Origin: Saprospiraceae bacterium
GTDB lineage: Bacteria; Bacteroidota; Bacteroidia; Chitinophagales; Saprospiraceae
NCBI GenBank assembly: GCA_958295895.1
Contig: CATQHI010000022.1
Span: forward strand, 1 to 64,000
DNA length: 64,000 nucleotides
Direction of reading: 5' to 3'
A program made the translations under genes and the position numbers. This document shows, one piece after another, positions 55,353-64,000 of the stretch (position 1 is its first letter; each line of letters begins with the position of its first letter). The notes under the pieces were generated by a model, which saw only the letters and a program-made list of their open reading frames with translations, was not told the origin of the DNA and did not search any database.

Positions 55353-56807
55353 TTAATCCGGCAGTGGTCGCAACAACTGGCGTAGGCCTTCACTCTCTTC
55401 CGCGGTCAGCAGGCGGTAGCCCCCCGTAGTATCTACCTGAAAGTAGTCGGTTGGTAGCTCCGCAATGCGGACCCGCTGGAAATCGGAGCGGAAGTCCGTT
55501 ACCCCCGTTGCAACCTCCCCCTGTCCATCCACCACCTTTAAACTTATCGCGTTGCGATCGAGGAGCGCACTAGCCCACAGCGTTTCTAGTGGTAGGCCCC
55601 AGGTGATACCAAAGTAGGGTTGCCAGTCGGTGGACGGGTAGCTAATTGCCTTAGGGGTTTTCGAGTCGCGTAGGACCTCTGTCATGATCTCCAAATTTTG
55701 CGTACGAGCGTGATAGTAGCCGTAGCTAGCCCATAGCACCTGCGTCCGCGCCCCAAAACACATCAGCAGGATCGCTAGAGTCACGTACCGGGGAAGGCGG
55801 GGCAGCGTATACAGCACGAACGGCACCGCCAGAAGGAGTCCCAGCCCCATCCACTCGCTCTCGAAGTAGTACAACTGCTTACGCCCGAAGCTACCCGGAT
55901 AGGTCACACAGACCAGTACCGTATAGGCTACTCCCGCCAGTAAGGTGAGCACCGGCACCACGTAGGCCCGGGAACGGATCGCCGCATAGCAGCCCACCGC
56001 TACCACAGCTGCCAGCGGCCAGTACAGCTCCGCGTAGCTAAGCATTGTACGCAACTGCCCGGATCGAAAGCTGGCCGTAACTGCCGCCCAGTCCAGTCCA
56101 CGCACCCCCTTTAGTTTATACCCATCGTACCAGCTTGCGTGACTGAGGTAGTACCGTAGTCCGATGCCCAAACCGATCGCTAGGGTGTAAACAATGTCGC
56201 GCGGCAATAGGCCTTTCCATCCGCCGCTCCGTGCCCACAAAAAGGTTACCCACACGAAAGCCAGGGGCGCCGCCACCAGGGGGTGCGTACTGGTAGTGAT
56301 CAGCAGCAGGATCAGTAATACGATATGCTGCCACACACTCAGGGGGCGGGGCCGCAGGTGCAGATAATATCCCACGAAGAGCAACCCCCACCCTACCGCC
56401 TGGTGGATTTCGTTGTTGGGCCAGAAGTAGACGTCCGATACGATCAGGGTCAGGTACAGGGGCAGCAGCAGCGCCAACGCATACTCCCGCCAGCGCAGAC
56501 CGACCAGCAAGTAGACAGTTGTATAAAATAGATAAAAGCTGACGGAGTAAAGCCAGCATACTACAGCTAACGGAAGTCCCAATCGAAATCCTACGAGGGG
56601 AAACACCTGCGTCACCACCGCCCCGTAGCGGTGCTCGGAGATAATGGGCTGCCCCTCCAACAGCATGCGGAAGAGGATGAAGCTGGGATCGGTAAAAAGG
56701 ATGCGCTCCCGCCAGCAGACCGCCGCGCCGACCAGTAGGGCCAGCATGGCCACTCCGCCCAAGTAATAGGTCAGACGGCCCCGTCGGTCTGGCGTACCCG
56801 CGGGCAT
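55353..56807 (-). CDS. Polytopic membrane protein, glycosyltransferase-like topology
   Basis: 484 residues with about ten membrane helices. Family not recognised. Periplasmic loop features such as FTDPSFILFRMLLEGQPIIS and SEHRYGAVVTQ near the N-terminus and YFWPNNEIHQAVGW resemble GT-C-type or O-antigen-polymerase-like enzymes, without proof. The C-terminal about 90 residues are soluble. A motif copy at 56344-56362 encodes LHLRPRP in a loop. It is adjacent to the lipoprotein gene with no gap. Confidence 0.7.
   Translation of the reverse strand: MPAGTPDRRGRLTYYLGGVAMLALLVGAAVCWRERILFTDPSFILFRMLLEGQPIISEHRYGAVVTQVFPLVGFRLGLPLAVVCWLYSVSFYLFYTTVYLLVGLRWREYALALLLPLYLTLIVSDVYFWPNNEIHQAVGWGLLFVGYYLHLRPRPLSVWQHIVLLILLLITTSTHPLVAAPLAFVWVTFLWARSGGWKGLLPRDIVYTLAIGLGIGLRYYLSHASWYDGYKLKGVRGLDWAAVTASFRSGQLRTMLSYAELYWPLAAVVAVGCYAAIRSRAYVVPVLTLLAGVAYTVLVCVTYPGSFGRKQLYYFESEWMGLGLLLAVPFVLYTLPRLPRYVTLAILLMCFGARTQVLWASYGYYHARTQNLEIMTEVLRDSKTPKAISYPSTDWQPYFGITWGLPLETLWASALLDRNAISLKVVDGQGEVATGVTDFRSDFQRVRIAELPTDYFQVDTTGGYRLLTAEESEGLRQLLRPLPD
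56344..56362 (-). repeat. Dispersed 20-bp motif inside the 55353 gene
   Basis: The minus strand reads TGCACCTGCGGCCCCGCCC, 19 of 20 consensus bases. Sense-oriented; encodes LHLRPRP between two membrane helices. Confidence 0.7.
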
Positions 56808-57596
56808 CTAGTCGCGGCGGATCAGCTCCTCCCGAATGATATAACCCTTCTCGGCCTTCTCGTCCCAGGGAAGGGGACTACAGGCTTCCGTGTTTCTGTT
56901 ACAGCACGATACACATTGCGTGTGCCGCGCGTCGATGAATCGTTCGATCAGGCCTAGACCTGGAGCATAGCGCTCGTAGGCTATCCGTAGATCGATGAGA
57001 AGGTCTAGGATTTCCGCCTGAGTGACGGTCACCACACTATCGATCTCGGTACCTGCCCTAAGCGTATTCAGTCCATCTAGATCGGTGTACCGGTACTCCC
57101 AGCCCTGGTAGACGTCGAGGAATTCACCGCCCACGCGTACCGATCGCTTCTCATCGAAGGCCGCATTACCATCCCAGCTACTGCCCTCCCGGAACGGTGT
57201 GGTAAGTTTTGTAAACGTCAAATTGCCCTCACTCCGGGTAGCGGTGCGGGCATCCCGACTCACGGTAAAGGTGTGCTCGAAACGAAAGGGCTGGGTGTCA
57301 TCGCGCCGTACCCAGCGCTCGCCGCGGTATACGGTGGTACCGTCGGCGGCGGTGAAGGTCTCCACCAAGGTCTCACGGGCCTCGCTGCGGCTACTGTCGT
57401 AGGCAATGCCACCCACTACGGCCCGGAGCACCACGCTATCTACTTGGTAGTAGGCCGGACGATTAAGTTCGAGGGGGAAATACTGCTCGATAAGTGGACG
57501 CGCTTCGGGCGTAAAAACTTCCTCCTTACAGGAGGCAGCCAGGCAGAGCAGGGCGAGAACGGCGTATAGTGGGGAGTTCAGGGGGGCGAGCTTCAT
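56808..57596 (-). CDS. Hypothetical lipoprotein
   Basis: 262 residues; family not recognised. Lipoprotein signal ending AASC (Cys23) followed by KEEVFTPEARPLIEQYFPLE. Predominantly beta, with RPAYYQVDSVVLRAVVGGIA and TVYRGERWVRRDDTQPFRFE, and a Cys-rich tail (HTQCVSCCNRNTEAC) that may form disulfides. ATG overlaps the stop of the frameshifted yfhO gene by 4 nt, and the next gene follows directly, so the three form one unit. Confidence 0.75.
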   Translation of the reverse strand: MKLAPLNSPLYAVLALLCLAASCKEEVFTPEARPLIEQYFPLELNRPAYYQVDSVVLRAVVGGIAYDSSRSEARETLVETFTAADGTTVYRGERWVRRDDTQPFRFEHTFTVSRDARTATRSEGNLTFTKLTTPFREGSSWDGNAAFDEKRSVRVGGEFLDVYQGWEYRYTDLDGLNTLRAGTEIDSVVTVTQAEILDLLIDLRIAYERYAPGLGLIERFIDARHTQCVSCCNRNTEACSPLPWDEKAEKGYIIREELIRRD

Positions 57597-60050
57597 ACGG
57601 GGGCGTGCACGGGGGTTGCATACGGATAGAACAAGGCGAACAGCACTACCAGTAAGATCAGAACGCTACAGATGAGCGATATGGTACTACCCAGGGCGTA
57701 ACTGCGCGGGGCGAAGGTCATGCTGATGGTATGCTCGCCGGCCGGTACACGCAGGGCCCGTAGCGCGTAGTTGGTCCGGAGCAGCTCGGCCGGCTCGCCA
57801 TCGATGGTAGCTTCCCAGCCCAGATCGGGGCCGTACCAGATCTCGGAGAATACGACCAGTTGCTCACTGGGGGAGCTGAAGCGGTAGCTGAGGGCATTAG
57901 GGGCGTAGGAGGTGAGCTCGACGCTACCCTGTCCGCTGGGGTTAAGACCGGATACGGCGGAAGCGTAGTCGGGTCCGATGATGGCCGTGCCCTTTAGATC
58001 GGGGACGGTACCCAGAGCGGCAAACTCCTCGTTGGGGCCGTTTACGAGCTCGATATTATCGACCAGCCAGGCGTTCCCGAAGGCCTGGGGGTTGGACTGG
58101 GCGGTGAGAGTACCATCCTCGCCCGGTACGAGGAAGTACTTGGTGTTCAGCATGCTCAGCACGTCAATGTCACGCTGGGCGAGGTAGCCGTCGATGAGGT
58201 CCTGGTAACGGCGCAGCTTGACCGCCGAGTAGCCGCCGATACTCTTGTGGAAGTAGCTGGTGAGGGCATCCTGGTCGAGGGCACGGGAGAGGTTCAGCAC
58301 CCGATAATTAGGATCTGGGTCCTGGAGGATCTGCTGGTCGGCGGGACTGGGCTGCACGGTGTTGTTAACCACCCGAGTAGGCTTCCAGTCGCCACGACTA
58401 AGGTAACGGCCGTTGATGCCGGCGAAATCTGCAAAACCCAGTACGGTGAGGGCAGCAGCGGCTAGTAGTACGGAAAACGAACCCCTCCAGAGCAGATATA
58501 GTGCCCCGTAAGTAAGTCCCACGAAGAATAGGCTCCGAAAGGCATCATCGAAGTAGACTTCCGAACGGGTGGCGACCAGGGCGCCGACCAGGGCGCTGGT
58601 ATCTCCCTGCCCGCCGGTGAAGCGGGCGAGTTGAGCAGCGTCCTGCGGAGTATTAAAGTCGAGACCCAGGCCGAATAGTACGACGAGCACGCCTAGTGCG
58701 GCGCTGACCAGACCGGCATACTTCAGTTGCTTACCGGCGGCCGGGGCATCAATCGCACGCAGGGCCAGCCAGCGGTATACACCCAGAATGCCCAGAGCCG
58801 TCATCAAAAACGTGGCGATACTGAGCGCCGAGTTCGGCGTACGAAAGTTGTTCAGCAGGGGCAGCAGATCGAAGAGCGGCCGATTGATGAACTCCGCGTT
58901 TTTACCAAGGCTCAGGATAAAGATCAGCAGCGTACCCCCACCCAGCCAGATACGTGCCGGTGTGGAGGCCGCAAACAGCCCGAATACGAACAGCGCAAAG
59001 ACCACCGCGCCCAGGTAGATCGGCCCTTCCGTAAAGGGCAGACTACCATGATAGAGTGGAGCTGGAATGGTAGCCGGCACCCGGAAGCCGGCGCGTGTCA
59101 TGGCTTGCCCGAGGGCAGATTTATTACTGATCTCCTGTCCGCTTCCCCCCCCCCGCAGCCAGCGGAGCGTAGGTAGCCAGCATATCCTTAAAGCCATTAC
59201 TCCACTGCATGGCGTAGTCCCAGTCGAGCCCTCCCTCGCGGGTGCCCTCGTCGAGCGTCCGCTTGGCCTGCTGCCCGGTCAGGATGGCCCCACCGCGGAT
59301 CGACTGCGGTAGGTACTCGGTGGTAGTAAGCAGGTTACTGGCCCCGGCTCCCAGGGCCAGGCCCAAACCGACAAGCAAAGCGCCCATCGCCTTAGCAAAT
59401 ACCGGTAGCGTGCCCGCCCGCAGGTGACGCACCAACTCGGCAATCCCCAGCAACGGAAGCGTTAGGCCGAAGTAATACAGCATCTGGGGGTGGTTGGCAA
59501 GGATGGCCAGTCCCATTCCGAGGGCAAAGACCGCCCCGCCCACCAGGTAGCGGGCCCGGAAGGCCAACACCACGCCGGCGGCAATGAGCGGCAGGAACAT
59601 AATTACCCCCACCTTACTGACGTGCCCGGCCCCGTAGAGCACAATATTGTTGGTAGCGATCCCCGCCGTAACCGCCCCGGCAATCGCCAGCCAGGGGCTC
59701 ACACCCAGTAGCACCATCATCAGGTAGAAGGTGAGCATGCCGCAGAAGACGTAGCCGGCCGGACCGCTCATGAAGCCAAAAAAAGCACGACGGGCGATGG
59801 TCAGTTGATTGCCCGTGCCCACCGCAGAGATCTGGTAGGTGGGCATGCCGCCAAACATGCCGTTGGTCCAGTTGGTCCGCTCGCCGGTTTCCCTGGCGTA
59901 AGCACTGAGCTCTGCACTGGCCCCCCGGTACTGCACGATGTCGCCCTGCTGCAGGCTCTTACCCTGAAACTGGGGCAAAAACAGCACGATCACCGTGAGC
60001 AGGAAGAGACCGACGGCCAAAAGATGCGGGAGAAAGGTCTTCAGCTTCAT
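57593..60050 (-). pseudogene. YfhO-family membrane protein, frameshifted in a G10 tract
   Basis: The first part (60050 to about 59145; MKLKTFLPHLLAVGLFLLTV, GMFGGMPTYQISAVGTGNQL, NHPQMLYYFGLTLPLLG) runs to APLAAGGG. The second part continues in another frame from SGQEISNKSALGQAMT to the C-terminus at 57593, with further helices and a soluble domain (MLNTKYFLVPGEDG, GPDLGWEATIDGEPAELLRT). The break is a run of ten G on the coding strand (59145-59154); nine would restore one frame of 818 residues. This is a typical slippage or phase-variation tract, or a sequencing error. YfhO-type proteins affect lipid or teichoic acid glycosylation in Firmicutes; the role here is unknown. Confidence 0.8.
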
Positions 60051-60059
60051 GGGGCGAAC

Positions 60060-61109
60060 TTACAGGAAATCGACGTCGACCTCGTACGGATAGGTGATCA
60101 GGTAGTTCATCGCCTCGGCCACCGGGTACTGCTCGAAGACGATCTGGTAGAGCATCTCGGTGATCGGTACGCGTAGGCGCATACTGCGGGCCAGGTGGCG
60201 GGTAATCATTAGCGTACGCACGCCCTCGGCCAGTTCCTGACTCGTGGCGGTAACCTCCTCCAGACTCTCCCCGGAACCGATGCGGTACCCGAACATATAG
60301 TTGCGGCTCTTTTTAGAGGTCGCAGTAGCAATAAGATCACCGATCCCGGCCGTACCGAAGAACGCCCGCTTGTCACTCCCTAGTGCCTGCCCGAAGTGGA
60401 CCATTTCTACCAGCCCCCGGGTCACCAGCATGGCCTGGATGTTTTTCCCCAGACCTACCCCTTTAAGGATGCCGGAGCCTAGCGCGATGACGTTCTTCAA
60501 TACCCCGGCCAGCTCGGCCCCAAGCATATCGTGGGTGCCGAAGACGTGCAGCTGGCTCGACTTCAGCACCAGCTTCGCCCGGTCAATCACCTCGTCGAAC
60601 TTACTGGCGATGACGGAGGCCGAGGGCTGCCCGTCCAGCAACTCCCGCGCCAGGTTCGGACCGGTCAGCGCCCCCACCCGCACCACCACGCTCTCCTGGC
60701 GGATCACGTCGGTCATCGTATGCACATTCTTGCGCTCGATGCCTCGTTTAGGAATCTGCGCCTCGTCGATGCCGGTGATGTCCAGCCCCTTGGTGCCATG
60801 GATCAGCACGTGACTCGGCCGCAACTCGTCGGTGATGCTGCGCATCATCTCCCGAAAGTTATTCGAGGGCACGATGGGGAAGATCAGCTGACACCGCTCG
60901 GCCACCTGCGCAAAGTCGTGTACCACCGTCACCCGGTCGTGCAGCGGCACCCCGAAGCGAAAGCGGTCGCGGTTCAGCCGCTCGGCCAGCTCGGCGTTAC
61001 GGCTATACACCAGCACGTCCGTGTTGTAGGCCAGCAGGTTAGCCATGGCGGTGCCGAAGGTACCGGCTCCGATGACGCCGACGGGTTCTGCGGTGGACAA
61101 GGGTCTCAC
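60060..61109 (-). CDS. gpsA: NAD(P)H-dependent glycerol-3-phosphate dehydrogenase
   Basis: Makes sn-glycerol-3-phosphate for phospholipid synthesis. 349 residues from GTG 61109, which overlaps the stop of the S4 gene (GTGA) and has GGAGG directly before it. Rossmann motif GVIGAGTFGTAMANLLAY, HGTKGLDI, TGPNLARELL, then the catalytic-lysine region GAELAGVLKNVIALGSGILK and FFGTAGIGDLIATATSKKSR near the C-terminal third. yfhO begins 9 nt later. Confidence 0.95.
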   Translation of the reverse strand: MRPLSTAEPVGVIGAGTFGTAMANLLAYNTDVLVYSRNAELAERLNRDRFRFGVPLHDRVTVVHDFAQVAERCQLIFPIVPSNNFREMMRSITDELRPSHVLIHGTKGLDITGIDEAQIPKRGIERKNVHTMTDVIRQESVVVRVGALTGPNLARELLDGQPSASVIASKFDEVIDRAKLVLKSSQLHVFGTHDMLGAELAGVLKNVIALGSGILKGVGLGKNIQAMLVTRGLVEMVHFGQALGSDKRAFFGTAGIGDLIATATSKKSRNYMFGYRIGSGESLEEVTATSQELAEGVRTLMITRHLARSMRLRVPITEMLYQIVFEQYPVAEAMNYLITYPYEVDVDFL

Positions 61110-61492
61110 TCCTCACCCCCTTTAAACCCCTCCAAGTCCCGCCGCTCCCGCTTCGTAGGCCGGCCCAGCCCCTTTTCGCGGTGTTCGCCCTTAGCTTTTC
61201 CCACGAACCAATCCTTGAATTTATTCATTTCCTCCTCGGTGGTGTGGTCGACGTAGGCGGTGACGGCCAGGGGGGCACCGACGCGTTTGTTGAGGAGTTT
61301 GACGACTTCAAGGTCCAAGTTAAAGCCCTCCTTGAGCACGGTGAGGCGGTCGCCGACGGTGACGTTGCTGCTGGGTTTGACGGGCTCCCCGTTCAGGCGC
61401 ACCTTGCCCTTCTTGACGACGTCGGTCGCCAGCGTACGGCTCTTGAAGATGCGTACGGCCCAGAGCCACTTATCGATGCGGACCTTATCCAT
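61106..61492 (-). CDS. S4-domain RNA-binding protein (Hsp15/HslR-like)
   Basis: 128 residues from ATG 61492 (GTG 61495 is in frame). S4 domain at the N-terminus: VRIDKWLWAVRIFKSRTLAT, then KGKVRLNGEPVKPSSNVTVG. A basic C-terminal tail (EKGLGRPTKRERRDLEGF) fits Hsp15, which rescues stalled 50S subunits carrying nascent chains. TGATG overlap with the gene upstream and GTGA overlap with gpsA. Confidence 0.9.
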   Translation of the reverse strand: MDKVRIDKWLWAVRIFKSRTLATDVVKKGKVRLNGEPVKPSSNVTVGDRLTVLKEGFNLDLEVVKLLNKRVGAPLAVTAYVDHTTEEEMNKFKDWFVGKAKGEHREKGLGRPTKRERRDLEGFKGGEE

Positions 61493-61713
61493 CACTCGAC
61501 GAGTTCGTAGTCGATGTCGAGCTTGCGCAGGGCACGGTAGGCAGAGCTTTCGTTAAACGACACCTCGATCTCAACGGGCGAGCCGGCCAGCAGGATGTCG
61601 GTGTACTCGGTAGCCAGATTGCTATCCACATCGTCGGCGATGTCTTCAATGGTGCGCGATATGGCGCGTTTGTCAGGACGCATCGCGTCGCAGCTGAGTA
61701 GTTTGATCGTCAT
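61492..61713 (-). CDS. Small hypothetical protein, 73 aa
   Basis: Start ATG 61713 (MTIKLLSCDAMRPDKRAISR); the reading from 61740 adds nine unlikely residues. Family not recognised. Acidic, with a helix (TIEDIADDVDSNLA) and a strand-rich end (SPVEIEVSFNESSAYRALRK). First gene of the S4-gpsA-yfhO unit by TGATG overlap with the S4 gene. Confidence 0.65.
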   Translation of the reverse strand: MTIKLLSCDAMRPDKRAISRTIEDIADDVDSNLATEYTDILLAGSPVEIEVSFNESSAYRALRKLDIDYELVE

Positions 61714-61763
61714 AATGGTTGCAAGGTAGCAGTCGCCCAAATTGTATACAAATTGTTGGAATA

Positions 61764-62336
61764 CTATTTTTTATCCGCATCCTGCGTACGTCCGGCGGCC
61801 CACTCCCGGCGTAGGATGCGGTAAGACACCACGGTCTGCGGGGCCCCGTCCTTGATCACGTAGTCATCGAGGGTACCCTCCCGAGTCAGTCCATTAGCCA
61901 GCAGGGCTCTGCCGGAGGCATCGTTACCGAATTTATGGATGGCCTGGATGCGCGCCAGGTCGGGAAGATACTCAAAGCCCGCAGTGAGCAGTGCCCCCAC
62001 CGCCTCGGAGACGTAACCCCGCCGGCGGTAAGGCTCCCCGAGCCAGTACCCGAGCTCGGCGTGTCCGTATTTCTCGATCAGGTGCAGTCCGACGGCTCCC
62101 ATGAACGCCCGGTCGGTCGGCGAGCGAATGGCATAGATAAAGGCCGTAGCCGTTGAACGTCCCATGTGGACCAATTGCAAAAACTGCACCGCATTGACCT
62201 CCCCGTAGGGCGAGGGCACCGAAAGAGTCATCTCCGCAATCAACGGATCGTTGGCCAGTGTGATAATCGCAGCCGCATCGGCCAGTACCGGAGGACTCAG
62301 CAGCAGGCGCGCAGTAGTAAGTTGTTCGGGTAGCAT
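61764..62336 (-). CDS. GNAT-family N-acetyltransferase (RimJ/RimL-like)
   Basis: 190 residues, one GNAT domain. The family opening is TTARLLLSPPVLADAAAIIT. Then come FMGAVGLHL, HAELGYWLGEPYRRRGYVSE, with the acetyl-CoA-binding RRRGYVSEA loop, and IQAIHKFGNDASGRALLANG. Resembles acetyltransferases of ribosomal proteins or small amines; substrate unknown. ATG 62336 has the DUF3291 remnant 13 nt upstream. Confidence 0.88.
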   Translation of the reverse strand: MLPEQLTTARLLLSPPVLADAAAIITLANDPLIAEMTLSVPSPYGEVNAVQFLQLVHMGRSTATAFIYAIRSPTDRAFMGAVGLHLIEKYGHAELGYWLGEPYRRRGYVSEAVGALLTAGFEYLPDLARIQAIHKFGNDASGRALLANGLTREGTLDDYVIKDGAPQTVVSYRILRREWAAGRTQDADKK

Positions 62337-62348
62337 AACCGGACTAAC

Positions 62349-62594
62349 CTACTCATCCCACCCAATAGTTGCCCGCAAATCTGCCGGGGCCGCAGGTGCA
62401 AAGGTTGTAGCCAGAGAAAAAGCATGCTGCGTAGGCCCCTCAGCGTCGACCAGCTCTAGTCGTTCCTTTGCCTCCGCCAGCTGATTGATCGGCGCGATGA
62501 AGTTGTTGAACTCCTTGGTGTCCGGAGCGTCGAGCGGCGCGCGGAGGCGGGCAATGTTGATCTGGGCGAGCTGTATGGCTCCCCGAGGTAGCCC
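62349..62594 (-). pseudogene. Truncated DUF3291 remnant
   Basis: The minus strand right after the 62595 stop, in the same frame, encodes QLAQINIARLRAPLDAPDTK and FNNFIAPINQLAEAKE. These match the N-terminal part of DUF3291 (usual length about 150 residues). The WRLQ-type core is missing; an unrelated-looking stretch follows up to a stop at 62349, including FAPAAPADL encoded by a motif copy. No ATG, GTG or TTG starts the segment (the expected position reads ATA), so it is probably dead. Confidence 0.6.
62384..62401 (-). repeat. Dispersed 20-bp motif inside the DUF3291 remnant
   Basis: The minus strand reads TTGCACCTGCGGCCCCGG. The preceding ACCTTTG resembles a -7 element that could serve the GNAT gene 65 nt downstream. 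Confidence 0.65.
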
Positions 62595-63857
62595 CTAGAA
62601 TTTGTAGCGGCCACCCAGGCCCAGTCCGGGGACGATTTCGGTGCCTACGCTCAGGCGGTCGTTGAGGTGATAGTGGAGGGAGAGTTGGGGCAGGATGTCG
62701 AAATTGCTGATACCTACGCCCCGCCTTGAGGAGAAGATATCTTGCCGGTAATGCCTGTTGTCGGCTGTACTAAAGATGTAGTCATAGATAACCTCATTGG
62801 CCCGGTAGCGTGGCCCTAGCGTTAACCCGGGAGTAATCTGCAGCCGTCGACGTAGGCGGAAAGTATACCCAAGGCTCAGTAGCACCTGAAACTCGGTTTT
62901 GGTGGTTTTTTGGTAGAGGAAGTACTCCGCTCCGGCACCTTCGGCATCTAGTACACCTCTGGAGGGTCGACCGTCTGATGCTCTGGCTACAATCAGTCCC
63001 AACCCGATGCGTAAGCCACTGGAGAACTGACGGGCTAATTGAACATGTGTAGCTAGTAACCGTGGTCGAATTGGATTACTAACCTGGGTGCCGTCGATAC
63101 CGTACAGATCGACCTCTTCACCCGCTACGGTATAGGTTCCTCGGTCAAAGCCCTGCGTACTGTCTGCTCTGAGCAGTTCGACATTCCTAGTTCCACTGAT
63201 GAGTTGTGGGCGTAAATGCACCCCAAACTCCCACCGACCGGCGGGGCGCTGCGGGGGCGTCACTACAGTGAAATACCTCCACCCACCATCTGCCGGCACC
63301 GTATTTATGCTTCTTTGCGGTTCTACAGCTTTTACCGGAAGGACATTCAGGTGATTAAATTCGTACTGCCATTCCACGGGATTTATCGACCCCTCCCACA
63401 AAGTGGCGGTAGTTAGAATACTTCTAGGTGCCGCCAGATCTGCAATCATTGGAGCTGACAGCGGTCGGGGAGCGATCCAGGTTAACGGTAACGGCCTGGA
63501 GCGGGCTACCCACGCCGGCGGCTGATCATTAGCTACAGATGCATACCTGTCTACATACACCGTATCCACCCGCCAACGCACCACCGTATCCACTACAGCA
63601 CGCTCCACCTCGGCAGGCGTAACGGCAGGCACCACATCCGGGCGGCGGAGCGCAGGTGCAACCACCACAAACCACCCCCCCATACCCGCGAGGAGCATCC
63701 CTACTACCACTCCGGCTGCGAACCTCCACCACGGGGACGGCGGAGCGGATGGGGCCACGACCCCCTGCCGAATTCGCTCCCACTGACCCGGCGGCGGCGT
63801 GGCGGGGGGCGGAGTTTCAGACAGGCTACGGCGGAACAGGTCTTCGAGCTTAGCCAT
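62595..63857 (-). CDS. Anti-sigma-like N-terminus fused to an outer-membrane-type beta-barrel
   Basis: 420 residues. A cytoplasmic segment of about 43 residues ([20 protein letters not shown], then WERIRQGV) precedes one membrane helix (about 45-68). A Pro-rich periplasmic region follows, then about 200 residues of amphipathic strands ([49 protein letters not shown]) ending in LGLGGRYKF with the terminal Phe of outer-membrane barrels. Its ATG overlaps the stop of the ECF sigma gene by 8 nt, so it is the likely membrane partner of that sigma. A motif copy encodes VAPALRRPD just after the helix. Confidence 0.75.
   Translation of the reverse strand: MAKLEDLFRRSLSETPPPATPPPGQWERIRQGVVAPSAPPSPWWRFAAGVVVGMLLAGMGGWFVVVAPALRRPDVVPAVTPAEVERAVVDTVVRWRVDTVYVDRYASVANDQPPAWVARSRPLPLTWIAPRPLSAPMIADLAAPRSILTTATLWEGSINPVEWQYEFNHLNVLPVKAVEPQRSINTVPADGGWRYFTVVTPPQRPAGRWEFGVHLRPQLISGTRNVELLRADSTQGFDRGTYTVAGEEVDLYGIDGTQVSNPIRPRLLATHVQLARQFSSGLRIGLGLIVARASDGRPSRGVLDAEGAGAEYFLYQKTTKTEFQVLLSLGYTFRLRRRLQITPGLTLGPRYRANEVIYDYIFSTADNRHYRQDIFSSRRGVGISNFDILPQLSLHYHLNDRLSVGTEIVPGLGLGGRYKF
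63640..63661 (-). repeat. Dispersed 20-bp motif inside the 62595 gene
   Basis: The minus strand reads TTGCACCTGCGCTCCGCCGC. Sense-oriented; encodes VAPALRRP directly after the membrane helix. Confidence 0.5.
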
Positions 63858-64000
63858 GGTGGGTATCGGTTTCGAGTTGGAAGTAGGGGCCGGCTAGTTG
63901 ACGGAGGCGGCGCTTAGCTTTGGAAAGATTGGATTTCGAGGTGCCTACGGAAATGCCCAGCTTAGCGGCAATCTCCTCGTGTAGGTAGCCCTCGATGACG
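63850..64000 (-). CDS. ECF RNA polymerase sigma factor (partial, C-terminal region 4 only)
   Basis: Only the last 49 codons are in the window: [20 protein letters not shown] and [20 protein letters not shown], the sigma region 4 helix-turn-helix that reads the -35 element. The stop (TAA 63852-63850) lies 8 nt inside the downstream anti-sigma-like gene. Coupling to that gene suggests a sigma/membrane-partner pair. Confidence 0.85.
   Translation of the reverse strand, partial: VIEGYLHEEIAAKLGISVGTSKSNLSKAKRRLRQLAGPYFQLETDTHHG

Overview
This 64 kb window is gene-dense, GC-rich chromosome from a member of the Bacteroidota, most likely a marine Saprospiria/Lewinella-type organism (inferred, no 16S present). 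Supporting signs are promoters of the TTG-N20-TAnnTTTG type, an Oar-like TonB receptor with an N-terminal carboxypeptidase-like domain, a PorE-like OmpA lipoprotein, a long LptD, an ECF sigma factor followed by a membrane protein, and very weak Shine-Dalgarno sequences. No rRNA, tRNA, CRISPR array, prophage or intact insertion sequence was seen. No gene-free stretch exceeds 300 bases; the longest gaps (about 4201-4434, 29808-29995, 34961-35145) hold a repeat, a hairpin and a promoter region respectively.

Layout. 1-3072 (minus): trpE-trpG-trpB behind a leader-peptide attenuator with tandem Trp codons. 3140-4200: frameshifted saccharopine-dehydrogenase-like gene, then a tandem/inverted repeat. 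4435-8579: DUF4197 protein and an Oar-type receptor, ending in a strong terminator. 8702-11381: four-gene stress cluster (two DUF2382 proteins, a membrane-anchored protein, a PRC-barrel protein). 11435-14281 (minus): lptD. 14379-15776: a HEPN-domain protein. 15777-20464 (minus): PorE-like OmpA lipoprotein, GH127-like glycosidase, unknown exported protein. 20615-28404: miaB, a sigma54-type activator, an MCE/MlaD protein, nnr, lon. 28401-34960: unknown gene, SPFH protein, NadR-like ATPase, pyruvate carboxylase. 35146-41182: a translationally coupled putative iron-uptake operon (DUF4856, imelysin, vitamin-K-carboxylase-like HTTM protein, TonB receptor). 41174-49028 (minus): PRTase, glgX, CoA-binding protein, PSD1-type cytochrome c and DUF1501 pair. 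49065-55269 (minus): a fatty-acid oxidation operon (fadB-like, fadA-like) into which a MntA/HepT toxin-antitoxin pair is embedded, followed by a haloalkane dehalogenase, a small unknown gene and marC. 55353-61713 (minus): small unknown gene, S4 protein, gpsA, frameshifted yfhO, lipoprotein, polytopic membrane protein. 61764-64000 (minus): GNAT, a DUF3291 remnant, an anti-sigma-like/beta-barrel fusion and the end of an ECF sigma factor.

The most unusual signal is a dispersed motif of about 20 bp (consensus TTGCACCTGCGGCCCCGCCC). It recurs about 15 times in 64 kb, inside genes and between them, is read in all three frames and on both strands, and usually points in the direction of the host gene. 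Also notable are the trp attenuator, the VKGC-like carboxylase homologue with catalytic residues kept in an iron operon, and the toxin-antitoxin pair coupled to the thiolase gene.
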